DNA from: JADGAU01 sp045047105
GTDB lineage: Bacteria > Pseudomonadota > Gammaproteobacteria > GRL18
Reading direction: 5' to 3'
Assembly (NCBI GenBank): GCA_045047105.1
Contig: JASFYQ010000017.1
Span: 42,318-106,317, forward strand
DNA: 64,000 nucleotides
Part shown: positions 1-8,280 of the stretch, piece after piece
Layout: the number at the start of each line of letters is the position of its first letter
Numbering within the stretch: position 1 is the first letter of the stretch
Notes under the pieces: model-generated
Database searches by the model: none
What the model saw: only the letters and a program-made list of their open reading frames with translations
Told to the model about the DNA's origin: nothing
Position numbers and translations under genes: made by a program

Positions 1-69
1 TGTCTGAAAAAACTACCGAACTGGAAAATAAAATAAAGAATAAGACTACAACAGATATTATTCTCTGGA

Positions 70-897
70 TCAAGGCAAATCACCTCTTCTAAATAGGCGA
101 TAACCAATGTATGCGGACAAAGTACCCAATGAAACGGGATAGAATATAGACCAGATTAGATACCCTGTATTACCGAAAGTATCCAGAATAATATAAGCTG
201 ACGGGCCTAATAAAACCAGCTGAGGATCAAATAACATCATTGCTGCGGTTCTAAATACTTGCAGAGGATTAATTAAGGATATTAACACGGCTGTTTCCGC
301 AGGAAGTCCTCCTCTTATCATTACACCTAATAATATCAGATCCATAAATAATAATAATGCCAGCCAGATCATAAAGGCTGCACCCTGAGCCACATCAGAG
401 GAACGAGCAATAGTTGATATCAACATACCAATCCCTAAAAAACACCAGGCCACTGCCATTAATAAACTGGTATAACTAATAAATAAAATCCAGGGAACAT
501 CTATGCCTTTAATTAAAGACCAGATAACAGCTCCTACCATAGCTAAAAATACAGGTAAAAAAACCACTACAAATCGTCCTAAAAACTTTCCCCAGAACCA
601 TGCGGATAAACTCACGGGAAAAGAGAGCATGTATTCAAAAATACCTGCTTCTCGGTCACCTGCTACTGACCTCACCGTAGTTATCAAGACAAACACGGGC
701 AGGATTGCAATAGAAAGTTGTATATAGGTTATTAATAGTCGAGACAGACCCGTAAAGCCCATAATCCGTGATTCAGTAACTCCAAACACAAATAATAATA
801 CTACTATTCCCCCAAAAACTGAGGTATAAACCATAAACCATTTGGCCCTTAAGGACTCAACTATATCTGCTTTTGCAGTTAACCATAAATTTTTCAT
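70..897 (-). CDS. nosY: NosY, ABC-2 type permease of the Nos copper-site maturation system
   Basis: This 275-residue polytopic inner-membrane protein has about six hydrophobic segments and the usual NosY length. NosY is the permease partner of the ATPase NosF. With periplasmic NosD they form the NosDFY complex that helps assemble the CuZ centre of nitrous-oxide reductase. The segment around residues 75-90 (VRSVAGDREAGIFEYMLS) is the typical ABC-2 permease loop. The ATG at 895-897 sits two bases downstream of the nosL stop, so the two are probably translationally coupled. It is the last Nos gene visible on this strand. The 69 bases beyond its stop show no supported gene. The assignment rests on family features plus position in an otherwise complete nos locus. 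Confidence 0.9.
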   Translation of the reverse strand: MKNLWLTAKADIVESLRAKWFMVYTSVFGGIVVLLFVFGVTESRIMGFTGLSRLLITYIQLSIAILPVFVLITTVRSVAGDREAGIFEYMLSFPVSLSAWFWGKFLGRFVVVFLPVFLAMVGAVIWSLIKGIDVPWILFISYTSLLMAVAWCFLGIGMLISTIARSSDVAQGAAFMIWLALLLFMDLILLGVMIRGGLPAETAVLISLINPLQVFRTAAMMLFDPQLVLLGPSAYIILDTFGNTGYLIWSIFYPVSLGTLSAYIGYRLFRRGDLP

Positions 898-898
898 A

Positions 899-1378
899 TT
901 AGTGCTTAAAATTCCCGCCGTGTATATTTAATTTCTTTTCTACTTCATCAATGTGTTGTCTTGCTTGTATAAAGTTAATAGCTCCTTTTTGCTCAGTTGC
1001 AACAGCCCCAAGACCATAGTTCATTGGAGTTATTTGCTCCTTGATATACCAAGCTGTTTTTGCATTGATCCATTTTCCTGAATTAACATCAGTTACCCAA
1101 ATTTCAGTCTTTTCATCCGCCTGCCATGTTTGTTGTTGTTTGGCAGCCAACCATAATGAAGCGCAGCCAACATCATCAAAGCGAAATACTTTTGAACGTT
1201 TATTTTTTGGAAAAACTCGAACCTGAGCGCTAAATTTTCTATCACTTAACATCATCTGGCAACGGTCACAGGCATCGCGATCCCATTTAACATCAACAGG
1301 CCCAGCTTGTTTGTCTCCACAGCCAGATAAAAGGACAAAAATAAACAACAGGCTTGAAATAACTGAATAATTTTTCAT
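899..1378 (-). CDS. nosL: NosL, outer-membrane copper-chaperone lipoprotein
   Basis: This 159-residue lipoprotein has a leader with a clear lipobox (LLSGC, lipidated Cys about residue 20). The mature part carries the NosL signatures DACDRCQMML and FDDVGCASLW, with a Cys-x2-Cys-x-Met-Met copper site. NosL binds Cu(I) in the periplasm and delivers it to apo-NosZ through the NosDFY complex. The gene lies between nosF and nosY, 31 bases after nosF and one base before nosY, in the order usual for clade II nos clusters. No unusual residues are seen. Confidence 0.92.
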   Translation of the reverse strand: MKNYSVISSLLFIFVLLSGCGDKQAGPVDVKWDRDACDRCQMMLSDRKFSAQVRVFPKNKRSKVFRFDDVGCASLWLAAKQQQTWQADEKTEIWVTDVNSGKWINAKTAWYIKEQITPMNYGLGAVATEQKGAINFIQARQHIDEVEKKLNIHGGNFKH

Positions 1379-1409
1379 AATAACTAATGTATGTTTCTAT
1401 AATTTTGTA

Positions 1410-2258
1410 TTATTTTTCATCCATATGGATAGATGAAACAAGTGCTGCATAACGTGACAAAACACCTAAAAAGCGTAATCTGTCCGGGCCAGAAATCTTA
1501 CCCACCCAGTGTTGGTTATCGGTTGTGGTAAATTCCCACTTCTGAATTGCTTTGGCAAAAGCTGCATCTTCACGGCGGGTTTTAATCTCGGTGTGAAATA
1601 AACTATTCAGGTCAATTTCATCTTCAACTTTATCATCTAGCACAATTTTACCCTGATCCATTTCAATTACACGATTTACCAATGGAGCAACTTCATCGAG
1701 ACGGTGACTGGAAATTAACATGATGGAATTTTCAACTTTTGTAGCCAGGATATTAAAGAAAATATGTCTTGCTTCAGGATCCAGATTTGCAGCAGGTTCA
1801 TCCATAATCAAAATATCTGCATCTCGTCCCAGAGCAATACTGATAAGAATTTTTTGTTTTTGGCCACCTGATAATTTAACAAAGGGTAAGGATTTAATTT
1901 TAATAAAATCTAATCCCAATTGCTCTATCATATCTATAATTTTTTGTTCTTTAGATTCACATAAATTAGCTACAAAACTAACCAGTTGAGCTACTGGTAT
2001 TTTTAGTGGTGGTGAAATCTGTGGAACAAAACCAATGTGTTTGAGCACATCAGTACGAAAATCACGTGGTTTTTTTCCATCAATTAAAACATTGCCAGAA
2101 TAAACATACTCACCTAATAAGCAACGAATCAACGTAGTTTTACCTGCGCCATTTGATCCAACTAAAGCAATTCTTTCACCTTTCTTAATGGATAAGTCCA
2201 GTTCTTTTAAAACCTCAACTTTACCAAATTTTTTGCTTAAACTATTAAATTTTATCAT
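1410..2258 (-). CDS. nosF: NosF, ATP-binding subunit of the NosDFY ABC system
   Basis: This is a 282-residue ABC ATPase. Walker A is GSNGAGKT at residues 34-41, a Q-loop lies near 80, the signature LSGGQ is at 129-133, Walker B ILIMDE ends at the catalytic Glu154, and the switch His is H185. The C-terminal 70 residues are an extension typical of NosF. It powers NosY and, with NosD, supports maturation of the catalytic copper site of NosZ. It lies between nosH and nosL with short gaps, so it is co-transcribed with them. The start is the first ATG and gives the family length. Confidence 0.93.
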   Translation of the reverse strand: MIKFNSLSKKFGKVEVLKELDLSIKKGERIALVGSNGAGKTTLIRCLLGEYVYSGNVLIDGKKPRDFRTDVLKHIGFVPQISPPLKIPVAQLVSFVANLCESKEQKIIDMIEQLGLDFIKIKSLPFVKLSGGQKQKILISIALGRDADILIMDEPAANLDPEARHIFFNILATKVENSIMLISSHRLDEVAPLVNRVIEMDQGKIVLDDKVEDEIDLNSLFHTEIKTRREDAAFAKAIQKWEFTTTDNQHWVGKISGPDRLRFLGVLSRYAALVSSIHMDEK

Positions 2259-2283
2259 TTTAATATTCTTTTATTTCGTATTA

Positions 2284-3297
2284 TCAATTATCAATTATCA
2301 ATTTATCACTACCAATGTTTGTATCCTGATGTCTGGTTAATCCCTTAAACTCAAAACTTAATGAGCTGGTTGGACAGGCATCAATACATAATCCACAGCG
2401 GGTACAATCTGCTCCAATAGGAATACGTACATCGATACTACGATTTTTAATGGTTACGTCTAAAACATGGGGAACTAGACAGACATTACGACAATCTCCC
2501 TCATGCTTACAATCGTTCATATCATAACTTACTCGTAGAGGTGAAAAAACCCCCACTAAACCATAAGTAATGCCGATAGGACATACATATCGACACCATG
2601 CTCGTCTAGATACAAATACCTCAAAGGCTAACAAAAACCCAACCCATGCCAGTGCAATAGTTGGCCCATAAATAAGGGCTCGGCTTAAAATTCCAGTAGG
2701 TGAGATAAATTCATACACGGTATAACCTGTAACTACGGCTAATAGCACAAAAAGAACATAAAATACGGAGCGTACTCGCCGATCAAACTTTATATCCTTA
2801 ACTAGATCTTTTCTGGTTAAATACAGGTGTAATTTTTCTGCCCATTCAGCTAGTAAGTGATAGGGACAAACCCATGAGCAAAATGTTCTGCCACCGAGTA
2901 AAAACCAGGCAATAAAAATTGTTATAGTACCAATAATTAGGTTTATTAAAATCACTTTAAAGGCCAGGGTCACTTGCAAGGCAGAATTTAAATCTGCCAT
3001 ATGGAAACCAATAAAACGTGATGCAGTTAATGCACCTTCTAATACTTGAATATCCAGAGCATAGGAAAACAGGAATAAAAAGTTAACAGACAATAAAGTT
3101 AACCAGCGACGTTTTAACCATTTATTTTTTGCTGTGGCATGGTGTTTATCATGTAAGTCAATCAGTTCTTGCTTGCTAACCTTTATGCCTTTTTTATAAA
3201 AATAAACTTTTTTAACTTCAGCAGATAACTCATCACTATTTGGTTTTCTTGGATTTGCACCCAATAACTGCAGGAATGACTCTTTAAATAAGTTCAT
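2284..3297 (-). CDS. nosH: NosH, NapH-like membrane ferredoxin (quinol-linked electron transfer)
   Basis: This 337-residue protein has about four to five membrane spans and two cytoplasmic-side CxxxCP motifs (CSWVCP 140-145, CRYVCP 235-240). A C-terminal ferredoxin module has Cys298, 301, 304 and 308, plus further cysteines at 263, 269 and 273. The fold matches NapH/NosH, which together with the NapG-type protein is thought to pass electrons from quinol toward periplasmic acceptors. In clade II nos clusters the NosG-NosH pair is proposed to take the electron-donor place of NosR. Its ATG overlaps the nosG stop by one base (TAATG), which implies coupling. A 7-bp unit is repeated three times over its stop codon. 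Confidence 0.88.
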   Translation of the reverse strand: MNLFKESFLQLLGANPRKPNSDELSAEVKKVYFYKKGIKVSKQELIDLHDKHHATAKNKWLKRRWLTLLSVNFLFLFSYALDIQVLEGALTASRFIGFHMADLNSALQVTLAFKVILINLIIGTITIFIAWFLLGGRTFCSWVCPYHLLAEWAEKLHLYLTRKDLVKDIKFDRRVRSVFYVLFVLLAVVTGYTVYEFISPTGILSRALIYGPTIALAWVGFLLAFEVFVSRRAWCRYVCPIGITYGLVGVFSPLRVSYDMNDCKHEGDCRNVCLVPHVLDVTIKNRSIDVRIPIGADCTRCGLCIDACPTSSLSFEFKGLTRHQDTNIGSDKLIIDN

Positions 3298-4208
3298 TAG
3301 TGAGCCCCTCCAACAAGTGCTGCAGGTAAAGCAGCATCGGTAAGCTTGTTATAATTTATAGTAATAGCTGGTGATGCGGCAGGGCAAACCATTTCACATA
3401 CACCGCAGCCAACACAGCCATCAAGAATAACTGGCTTCATACGTTTTTCACCTGACTCAGAGCTTATAGGCTCAAGTCGAATGGCATGTTCTGGAGGACA
3501 TTCATTACCATGTTGCTCTGCTACCCGTTCAATTTTTTCCATTTTATCTTTTTTAGCTTCTGCTGCAACACATTGGCTAATTCTAATTTCTATAGGACAC
3601 AAACGAACACAAAGATCGCAGATCTCTAAATCAAAATCTTTATCTGCCAATTTAATGGGATTCCATCGATCTACATCATCAAATCGTAATAAGCCCTGAT
3701 AGTCGGCTCCCCGTGCTTGCCCCTTAAAACCTTTTGCATGGATTGCCAGACACTCTTTTGGCTCACTCAACTCTGCAAAGCCCATACGTGTATCAGCAGG
3801 ATAATCTAGTAGGTGTGTTAATGCTCCCGTAGGACAGGCTAAAACACATTGCAATCCATCGCAGGAAAAGTCACAGGCCTGATCTCGGGCGACTAAATAA
3901 GCAGCACCAAGCCCAAAACCTGAACCCATATCATCCAGCTCAATAGCTTTTACTGGACAAACTTGAACACATTGGCCACATTTAATACATGCTGCCAGGT
4001 AGTCTTTTTCATTTAATGCGCCTGGCGGGCGTAATCGAGTACGTTGACCACTGCTAGACAGAGGAATAATTCCTAGCATAGAAATGCTAGTCACACCCGC
4101 TGTTAGTGCAATAGAACGTAAAAATCGACGTCGAGCCTCTTGTTTACGCTTTGAAGGAGGCCTGACTTTTTGCTTTTGTGATGATGTGTTTTGTGTATTA
4201 TCAGTCAT
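3297..4208 (-). CDS. nosG: NosG, NapG-like periplasmic iron-sulfur protein with Tat-like leader
   Basis: This 303-residue protein starts with a twin-arginine-like leader (RRRFLR at 26-31, then a hydrophobic stretch). Four Cys clusters follow: the first is CIKCGQCVQVCP with Cys74, 77, 80 and 84, the second CDFSCDGLQCVLACP near 112-126, the third CDLCVRLCP near 196, and the fourth CVGCGVCEMVCP near 265. This is the NapG/MauM pattern for four [4Fe-4S] clusters. It should act on the periplasmic face with NosH to move electrons from the quinone pool. It overlaps nosH by one base and lies a few bases after nosD. NosG rather than NapG is chosen because no nap genes are present and nos genes flank it. 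Confidence 0.87.
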   Translation of the reverse strand: MTDNTQNTSSQKQKVRPPSKRKQEARRRFLRSIALTAGVTSISMLGIIPLSSSGQRTRLRPPGALNEKDYLAACIKCGQCVQVCPVKAIELDDMGSGFGLGAAYLVARDQACDFSCDGLQCVLACPTGALTHLLDYPADTRMGFAELSEPKECLAIHAKGFKGQARGADYQGLLRFDDVDRWNPIKLADKDFDLEICDLCVRLCPIEIRISQCVAAEAKKDKMEKIERVAEQHGNECPPEHAIRLEPISSESGEKRMKPVILDGCVGCGVCEMVCPAASPAITINYNKLTDAALPAALVGGAH

Positions 4209-4213
4209 AAGGC

Positions 4214-5485
4214 TTATTTAAAGTATTTATTAACTTCTGCCTGTTCAACATTATTGCGTTTAATTGTAATGGCAGACTCTATCACAGGTTGTTTATCTCG
4301 CAGAATTAAATTAGGAGGACTAAATGGTGCTAGTCGCTCTAAAAAATCAATAGTTTCAAGCATTGGTGAACCTTTAAAAAACTGGGCATTTGGAATATCT
4401 TGCCAGATACGATCGGCATAGGCATATAGTTCGTATGGTGTATCTCCTATACCATTTTTATCCACATCAAAACCTTCAAAATCATCCCAGTAATTTCCTA
4501 ACCAAACATTTCTATTGGCGGTTTTCCCACCAGAAATGAGTACCTGAGAAATATTCGATTTAAACTGATTATTTTTAAATTCATTGCCATACCAATCCGC
4601 TAAAAAACGTATTCCGATCCCATTATATGCAATTAAATTATCTGAAAAATAATTGGTAGTATCAGGCTGATAAGGAGAAACATCTATGGATAAAGCGGTG
4701 GAGCTAAACAAGATTTTATTATTAATAACTTTTATATCAGAGGTTTCTTTAAAACCAATGCCAACACCTGATGCTCCAGTTGCATGGGTGATGGTATTAT
4801 TTTTAATCACCACGCCATCACTATACATTAAAAATATTCCAACCGAGTTATTATGGTAGCTATTATTAATTACTTTATTGTACTGCGAATACATAAAATG
4901 CAAGCCGTAACGACCATTGCGACTGGTATTATTTTTAATGAGGTTATCTTTTGAATACCATACCACCATATCACGTACACCATTCATGGTATTATCACTG
5001 ATAGTATTATGGTAGCTATACCAAAGTCTTATTGAATCTCCACGAAGTCCCAAGTCAAAGGGTTTAGAACTGATACTATTGCGGCGAACAATATTATTAT
5101 CCGATTGTTGAAGATCTATTCCAAATAAGCAGTTATCAATTTTATTGTCTTTTATTACATTAAAATTGCCTCTAACTTGTACACCCGAATCTAAATCGTT
5201 ATGAAAGTCACCCGAATTGGTTAAGTGTAAATTTTTAATTACCGCGCCATCGGTATCCAGATAAATTACCGAGCCTTTACCGCCAGCATCAATAGTTACT
5301 TTATTTTGTCCATCCAGAGTAATGGCATTTTCAATAGTAATCGGGCCTGCATAGGTTCCAGGAGGAAGAATCAGTGTATCCCCCTTAGATAATTTATCAA
5401 TCAAGGGTTGTAGAGGAAGGAGTTCTGCAAATGAAACATTAACCAGCAGAAAAGACAGTAGAACTAATATAAAGTTAGGATTCAT
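4214..5485 (-). CDS. nosD: NosD, periplasmic beta-helix protein for CuZ assembly
   Basis: The 423-residue product begins with a Sec signal peptide (residues 1 to about 20). Most of the rest is a right-handed parallel beta-helix made of repeated short Asn-rich coils such as NNTISH and NKIDNC. It carries the NosD motif GNYWDDF near residue 335. NosD is the periplasmic part of the NosDFY complex that hands copper and sulfur to NosZ. A 14-bp perfect inverted repeat lies just upstream, between it and the NosB-like gene, so its message may begin or be protected there. Length and context fit NosD well. Confidence 0.92.
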   Translation of the reverse strand: MNPNFILVLLSFLLVNVSFAELLPLQPLIDKLSKGDTLILPPGTYAGPITIENAITLDGQNKVTIDAGGKGSVIYLDTDGAVIKNLHLTNSGDFHNDLDSGVQVRGNFNVIKDNKIDNCLFGIDLQQSDNNIVRRNSISSKPFDLGLRGDSIRLWYSYHNTISDNTMNGVRDMVVWYSKDNLIKNNTSRNGRYGLHFMYSQYNKVINNSYHNNSVGIFLMYSDGVVIKNNTITHATGASGVGIGFKETSDIKVINNKILFSSTALSIDVSPYQPDTTNYFSDNLIAYNGIGIRFLADWYGNEFKNNQFKSNISQVLISGGKTANRNVWLGNYWDDFEGFDVDKNGIGDTPYELYAYADRIWQDIPNAQFFKGSPMLETIDFLERLAPFSPPNLILRDKQPVIESAITIKRNNVEQAEVNKYFK

Positions 5486-5507
5486 AAGTATGACTTTAAA
5501 TACTTAA

Positions 5508-5554
5508 TTATTGGTGTATCAATAATATAATTCTATTTACTGATACACCAATAA
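5508..5554. repeat. 14-bp perfect inverted repeat between the nosB-like gene and nosD
   Basis: TTATTGGTGTATCA at 5508-5521 is exactly complementary to TGATACACCAATAA at 5541-5554, leaving a 19-base loop. It fills most of the intercistronic gap. On the transcribed (minus) strand it is not followed by a clean U tract, so it looks more like an mRNA-stabilising or processing hairpin than a strong terminator. Confidence 0.6.
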
Positions 5555-5561
5555 CTAAATT

Positions 5562-6758
5562 TTATTTTCTCTTCAATAAAATGATTGCGGCTAGTATAGC
5601 AGAATTTAATAGCATAAATCCAAAGCCTATACTAGGATAAGAATAAGTTGAAAACTGTGCAACTTTACCCACACCAAAAACAGTAGGCATAAAGGGTTTA
5701 ACTGCAAAAGCACCCATATCATTTAAGGTATGCCCATACCACCATAACCATGCAGCATAATCCATAATAAAGAACACAGGTAAAGCCATTGGCACAAAAA
5801 TAAGTATATAATAAAAAAGCCCCTGATTTTGTCTAGTCTGCACTATTAATAAAATCATAGCCACAATCAATCCCCAAAAAACTACCTGAGTTGCTATTTT
5901 TAAAGTTTTAACCATAGGCTCAATTTCATCTGGATTATTAAAGTAGCGCCCTAATACTTTTGAGTAATGCCAGGCCATAAGCTGATAGCCATTGCCAACC
6001 CACTGTTCATCCATACCACGATTTGCCATATCCACTTCAAAACTAATTTGCAGTTCTTTTAATAAGTGTTCCTTATCCGATATTTCTTCCTTAACCTGAT
6101 TATTTTTTTGTTGTTCTTCATCTTTTTCTTCAATGTATTCCTGTCCAGCTAAAGAGGCTTTTAACTTAGCCAAAGCACGAGAGCTATTTACTGATTTTAC
6201 ATCTTCATTGGATAAAGATTTATCATTTGCATCCTGATCGAGTTGATTCATTAAGGCATATAAATAACCTTCATTTTGAGTATTTAAACCATTTTCTTTA
6301 AATATGGTATTAGCCATCCACAGGGCATTAAGTAATAGTGTAATAGTTAAAAATATTGTCCGTTTTTTAGGATCGCTAAGAGCAAAAGCTATCACCATAA
6401 TGACCAGCATAGTGATTAAAAATGGAGAAAAACCACGCTCAATGGGACCACCAGCTGCAATAGGATACATACCAACATAGTGATTAATGGTATCCATTTC
6501 ATGTACACAATCCAGCGCTTCTTCTTCTGTTATTTCATCGGATTCGATTTTAGTGCAGCCGTTAAAAACACCATTCATATGAAAATTAATTCTTACTCCA
6601 TCAGGAAAAGCCGCTTCAGGATAATTGGGAGCAGTTAATGCCACCCACCATATAGGGGTGATATAAAGAAAAATAAATAAAACCACAGATAAAGCAGTTA
6701 ATCCGCCAATAATTATTGATTTTTTCTGTTGCTGAGAGTTTTGAATTGCATTACTCAT
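5562..6758 (-). CDS. nosB: NosB-like polytopic membrane protein of clade II nos clusters
   Basis: This is a 398-residue membrane protein. One span lies near the N terminus (residues 15-38), two near 110-150, and three to four occur after residue 285. A charged, coiled-coil-like soluble section lies in between (about residues 165-250). Clade II nos clusters typically carry a multi-span protein of unknown role, NosB, close to nosZ, and this gene occupies that place between the cytochromes and nosD. I recognise it by position and topology, not by a catalytic motif. A role in anchoring or electron transfer is only inferred. It is flanked by two long intercistronic hairpins. Confidence 0.6.
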   Translation of the reverse strand: MSNAIQNSQQQKKSIIIGGLTALSVVLFIFLYITPIWWVALTAPNYPEAAFPDGVRINFHMNGVFNGCTKIESDEITEEEALDCVHEMDTINHYVGMYPIAAGGPIERGFSPFLITMLVIMVIAFALSDPKKRTIFLTITLLLNALWMANTIFKENGLNTQNEGYLYALMNQLDQDANDKSLSNEDVKSVNSSRALAKLKASLAGQEYIEEKDEEQQKNNQVKEEISDKEHLLKELQISFEVDMANRGMDEQWVGNGYQLMAWHYSKVLGRYFNNPDEIEPMVKTLKIATQVVFWGLIVAMILLIVQTRQNQGLFYYILIFVPMALPVFFIMDYAAWLWWYGHTLNDMGAFAVKPFMPTVFGVGKVAQFSTYSYPSIGFGFMLLNSAILAAIILLKRK

Positions 6759-6803
6759 ACTATTTACCTTAATTACTTTAATGTTTTGTTGGGCTATAAA
6801 TAA

Positions 6804-6840
6804 AAACTGGAATAAAAAGTTAAACTCTTTATTCCAGTTT
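6804..6840 (-). terminator. Strong hairpin with U tract between nosC2 and nosB (terminator or attenuator)
   Basis: AAACTGGAATAAA (6804-6816) pairs perfectly with TTTATTCCAGTTT (6828-6840) around an 11-base loop. Read on the minus strand, the stem ends in TTTTT followed by ATTTATAG. This is a plausible intrinsic terminator or attenuator after the cytochrome genes. It would lower expression of the downstream maturation genes relative to nosC1-nosC2. Confidence 0.55.
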
Positions 6841-6912
6841 GTAGATTGCTACTACAAATTTTAACTTAGAATCGCATTTTTGTTTAACTGATTGATTCTA
6901 ATTAAAGTTTCT

Positions 6913-7650
6913 TTAATCGTAATCAGGATTTTGCCAATTTACACTTGGGGCTAACATATTTTTTGGTGGCTTAATACGAGATACATAATCCACTACATTG
7001 ATCATATCTTCATCAGAAAAACCAGAAATTTGTTTAACCATGTCTGGATTTGCATTACGTCTTTTTTTATCACGGATCCACTCAAACTGTCTTAGCATAT
7101 AAGCATAATGTTGTCCCTGAATACGAGGATAAAATTTTTCATTATTCCCTTCACCATTATCGCCATGGCATTGGGTACAATTATTTTTGTATAATTTGGC
7201 ACCCTTTTCCAGCCCTGTTCCCGGGCCATAACCTGGCTCTGGATTCATAGGCAGGGTAGTAATGTATGAAGTCACATCCGCAATAGCTTGTTCATCACCA
7301 ATAGATTCAGGTAATGCAAAGGGGTACATGGTTGGGTTATCACGGTTTAAAGCACGAATATCAGCCAATTGTTTAATTAAAACATTACGGTGTTGCCCTG
7401 CTAACATTGGGAATGTACCACTGGTTTCACCCCAACCTTCTAATTTATGACATGCAGAACAAACTTCATAGACTTCAATGCCATTTTCTCTATTCGGTGT
7501 TAAATGCATCGCTCTGGTTTTTTCACCACCGTCTTTATTCCAATCTTTTACATTGGTTACTACGGCATCATCTTTACCTGCAAAAGTTAAAGATGCAAAA
7601 GAAAGACTTACCGCTAATGCGGTAAGTTTAATTAATGTTTTTTTATTCAT
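6913..7650 (-). CDS. nosC2: Dihaem c-type cytochrome of the nos cluster (cytochrome c4-like)
   Basis: The protein has 245 residues, with a Sec signal peptide ending around residue 24 and two haem-attachment motifs, CSACH (64-68) and CTQCH (158-162). Each is followed by candidate Met ligands (for example PMLAGQH and YPRIQGQH contexts), giving two cytochrome c class I domains like cytochrome c4. It should be periplasmic and may pass electrons from NosH/NosG or the bc1 complex to NosZ. It follows nosC1 and precedes a terminator-like hairpin. The name nosC2 follows clade II usage and is assigned by position. Confidence 0.82.
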   Translation of the reverse strand: MNKKTLIKLTALAVSLSFASLTFAGKDDAVVTNVKDWNKDGGEKTRAMHLTPNRENGIEVYEVCSACHKLEGWGETSGTFPMLAGQHRNVLIKQLADIRALNRDNPTMYPFALPESIGDEQAIADVTSYITTLPMNPEPGYGPGTGLEKGAKLYKNNCTQCHGDNGEGNNEKFYPRIQGQHYAYMLRQFEWIRDKKRRNANPDMVKQISGFSDEDMINVVDYVSRIKPPKNMLAPSVNWQNPDYD

Positions 7651-7749
7651 ATAAAAAATTCCTATTCTTAGGAGTAAATAGTTTTAACTAAAGTTTATTT
7701 AGAAAGTAACTAACAAGCAGATTAAAGCCCCTTGCCAGCTATTAGAAGT

Positions 7750-8091
7750 CTACCATTTTAGTGATGATAAATATTTTGCAATCGCTGCCATTTCAGCATC
7801 ATTGACTAAACCCATAACACCTTTCATCGCAGCAGTCTGACCATTATTTCTAGCACCTGACTTGATGTCCTTCATTTGTTGCAATAAATAAGCTTCACTA
7901 TTTCCTGCTAGTCTTGGGTACATAGGTAATAAAGGAGTTTTTGCATCCTTACCATGACAAGCTGTACAACCACCCTTTGCAGGATTTGCCCATAAAGCCG
8001 CTCCATCTTCAGCAAAAGCGGCTTGAGAAGCAAAACCTGAAAGAGCTAAAGGTAATACTGCGATTGAAAAGAGTTTGTTTAATTTTATCAT
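7750..8091 (-). CDS. nosC1: Small monohaem c-type cytochrome of the nos cluster
   Basis: I choose the ATG at 8089-8091, because the product then begins directly with a Sec signal peptide (cleavage after about residue 27, AAFA). An upstream in-frame ATG would add a polar 16-residue leader with no function. The mature protein of about 87 residues carries one haem motif, CTACH (42-46), and a distal Met (LLPMYPRLAG), typical of a small cytochrome c. It probably carries electrons to NosZ. A promoter with an FNR-type box lies upstream (8156-8197), and the nosZ terminator lies between that and nosZ, so nosC1-nosC2 seem to be a separately started unit. Confidence 0.82.
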   Translation of the reverse strand: MIKLNKLFSIAVLPLALSGFASQAAFAEDGAALWANPAKGGCTACHGKDAKTPLLPMYPRLAGNSEAYLLQQMKDIKSGARNNGQTAAMKGVMGLVNDAEMAAIAKYLSSLKW

Positions 8092-8155
8092 TTTTATACC
8101 TATATCCTTAAAAAATGTATCCCTATAAAGAATACGCATATTAGCGAACTGTAAT

Positions 8156-8197
8156 ATTGTACCGTCTTAGTATAAGCCAGTCATTGACCTGAATCAA
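8156..8197 (-). promoter_or_regulatory. FNR/DNR-type promoter for nosC1-nosC2
   Basis: On the minus strand TTGATTCAGGTCAA (8184-8197) matches the FNR consensus TTGAT-N4-ATCAA at nine of ten positions. A good -10 element, TACAAT (8156-8161), is centred 32 bases downstream, which places the box at about -41.5. That is the geometry of a class II FNR-activated promoter. Predicted transcription start is about 8149, roughly 58 bases before the nosC1 ATG. Confidence 0.7.
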
Positions 8198-8233
8198 GAA
8201 CACCGAATACGCTTTTATTTTTTTTATTTAAAA

Positions 8234-8262
8234 AAAAAAGAGAACCGAAGCTCTCCTTTTTT
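8234..8262 (-). terminator. Intrinsic terminator downstream of nosZ with UUCG tetraloop
   Basis: On the minus strand GAGAGC and GTTCTC pair around TTCG, a C(UUCG)G-closed stem. It is preceded by AAAAAAG and followed by a run of ten T residues. It lies 20-45 bases after the nosZ stop. Because the flanking A and T runs are also complementary, it could act in both directions. It separates nosZ from the cytochrome genes. Confidence 0.78.
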
Positions 8263-8280
8263 ACTCATGCAAAGTGTTAA

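Noticed and set aside
1..92. Plus-strand open stretch from the left edge to a TAA at 90-92 (SEKTTELENKIKNKTTTD and onward)
   Set aside because: Only 30 codons are visible, the start is cut off, and it overlaps the 3' end of nosY on the other strand. It could be the tail of a real gene, but nothing supports it here.
503..727. Plus-strand frame inside nosY, and many similar frames opposite real genes (for example 13553-13879, 37162-37458, 53801-54073)
   Set aside because: They lie fully inside well-supported genes on the other strand, have low-complexity or improbable composition, and lack ribosome sites.
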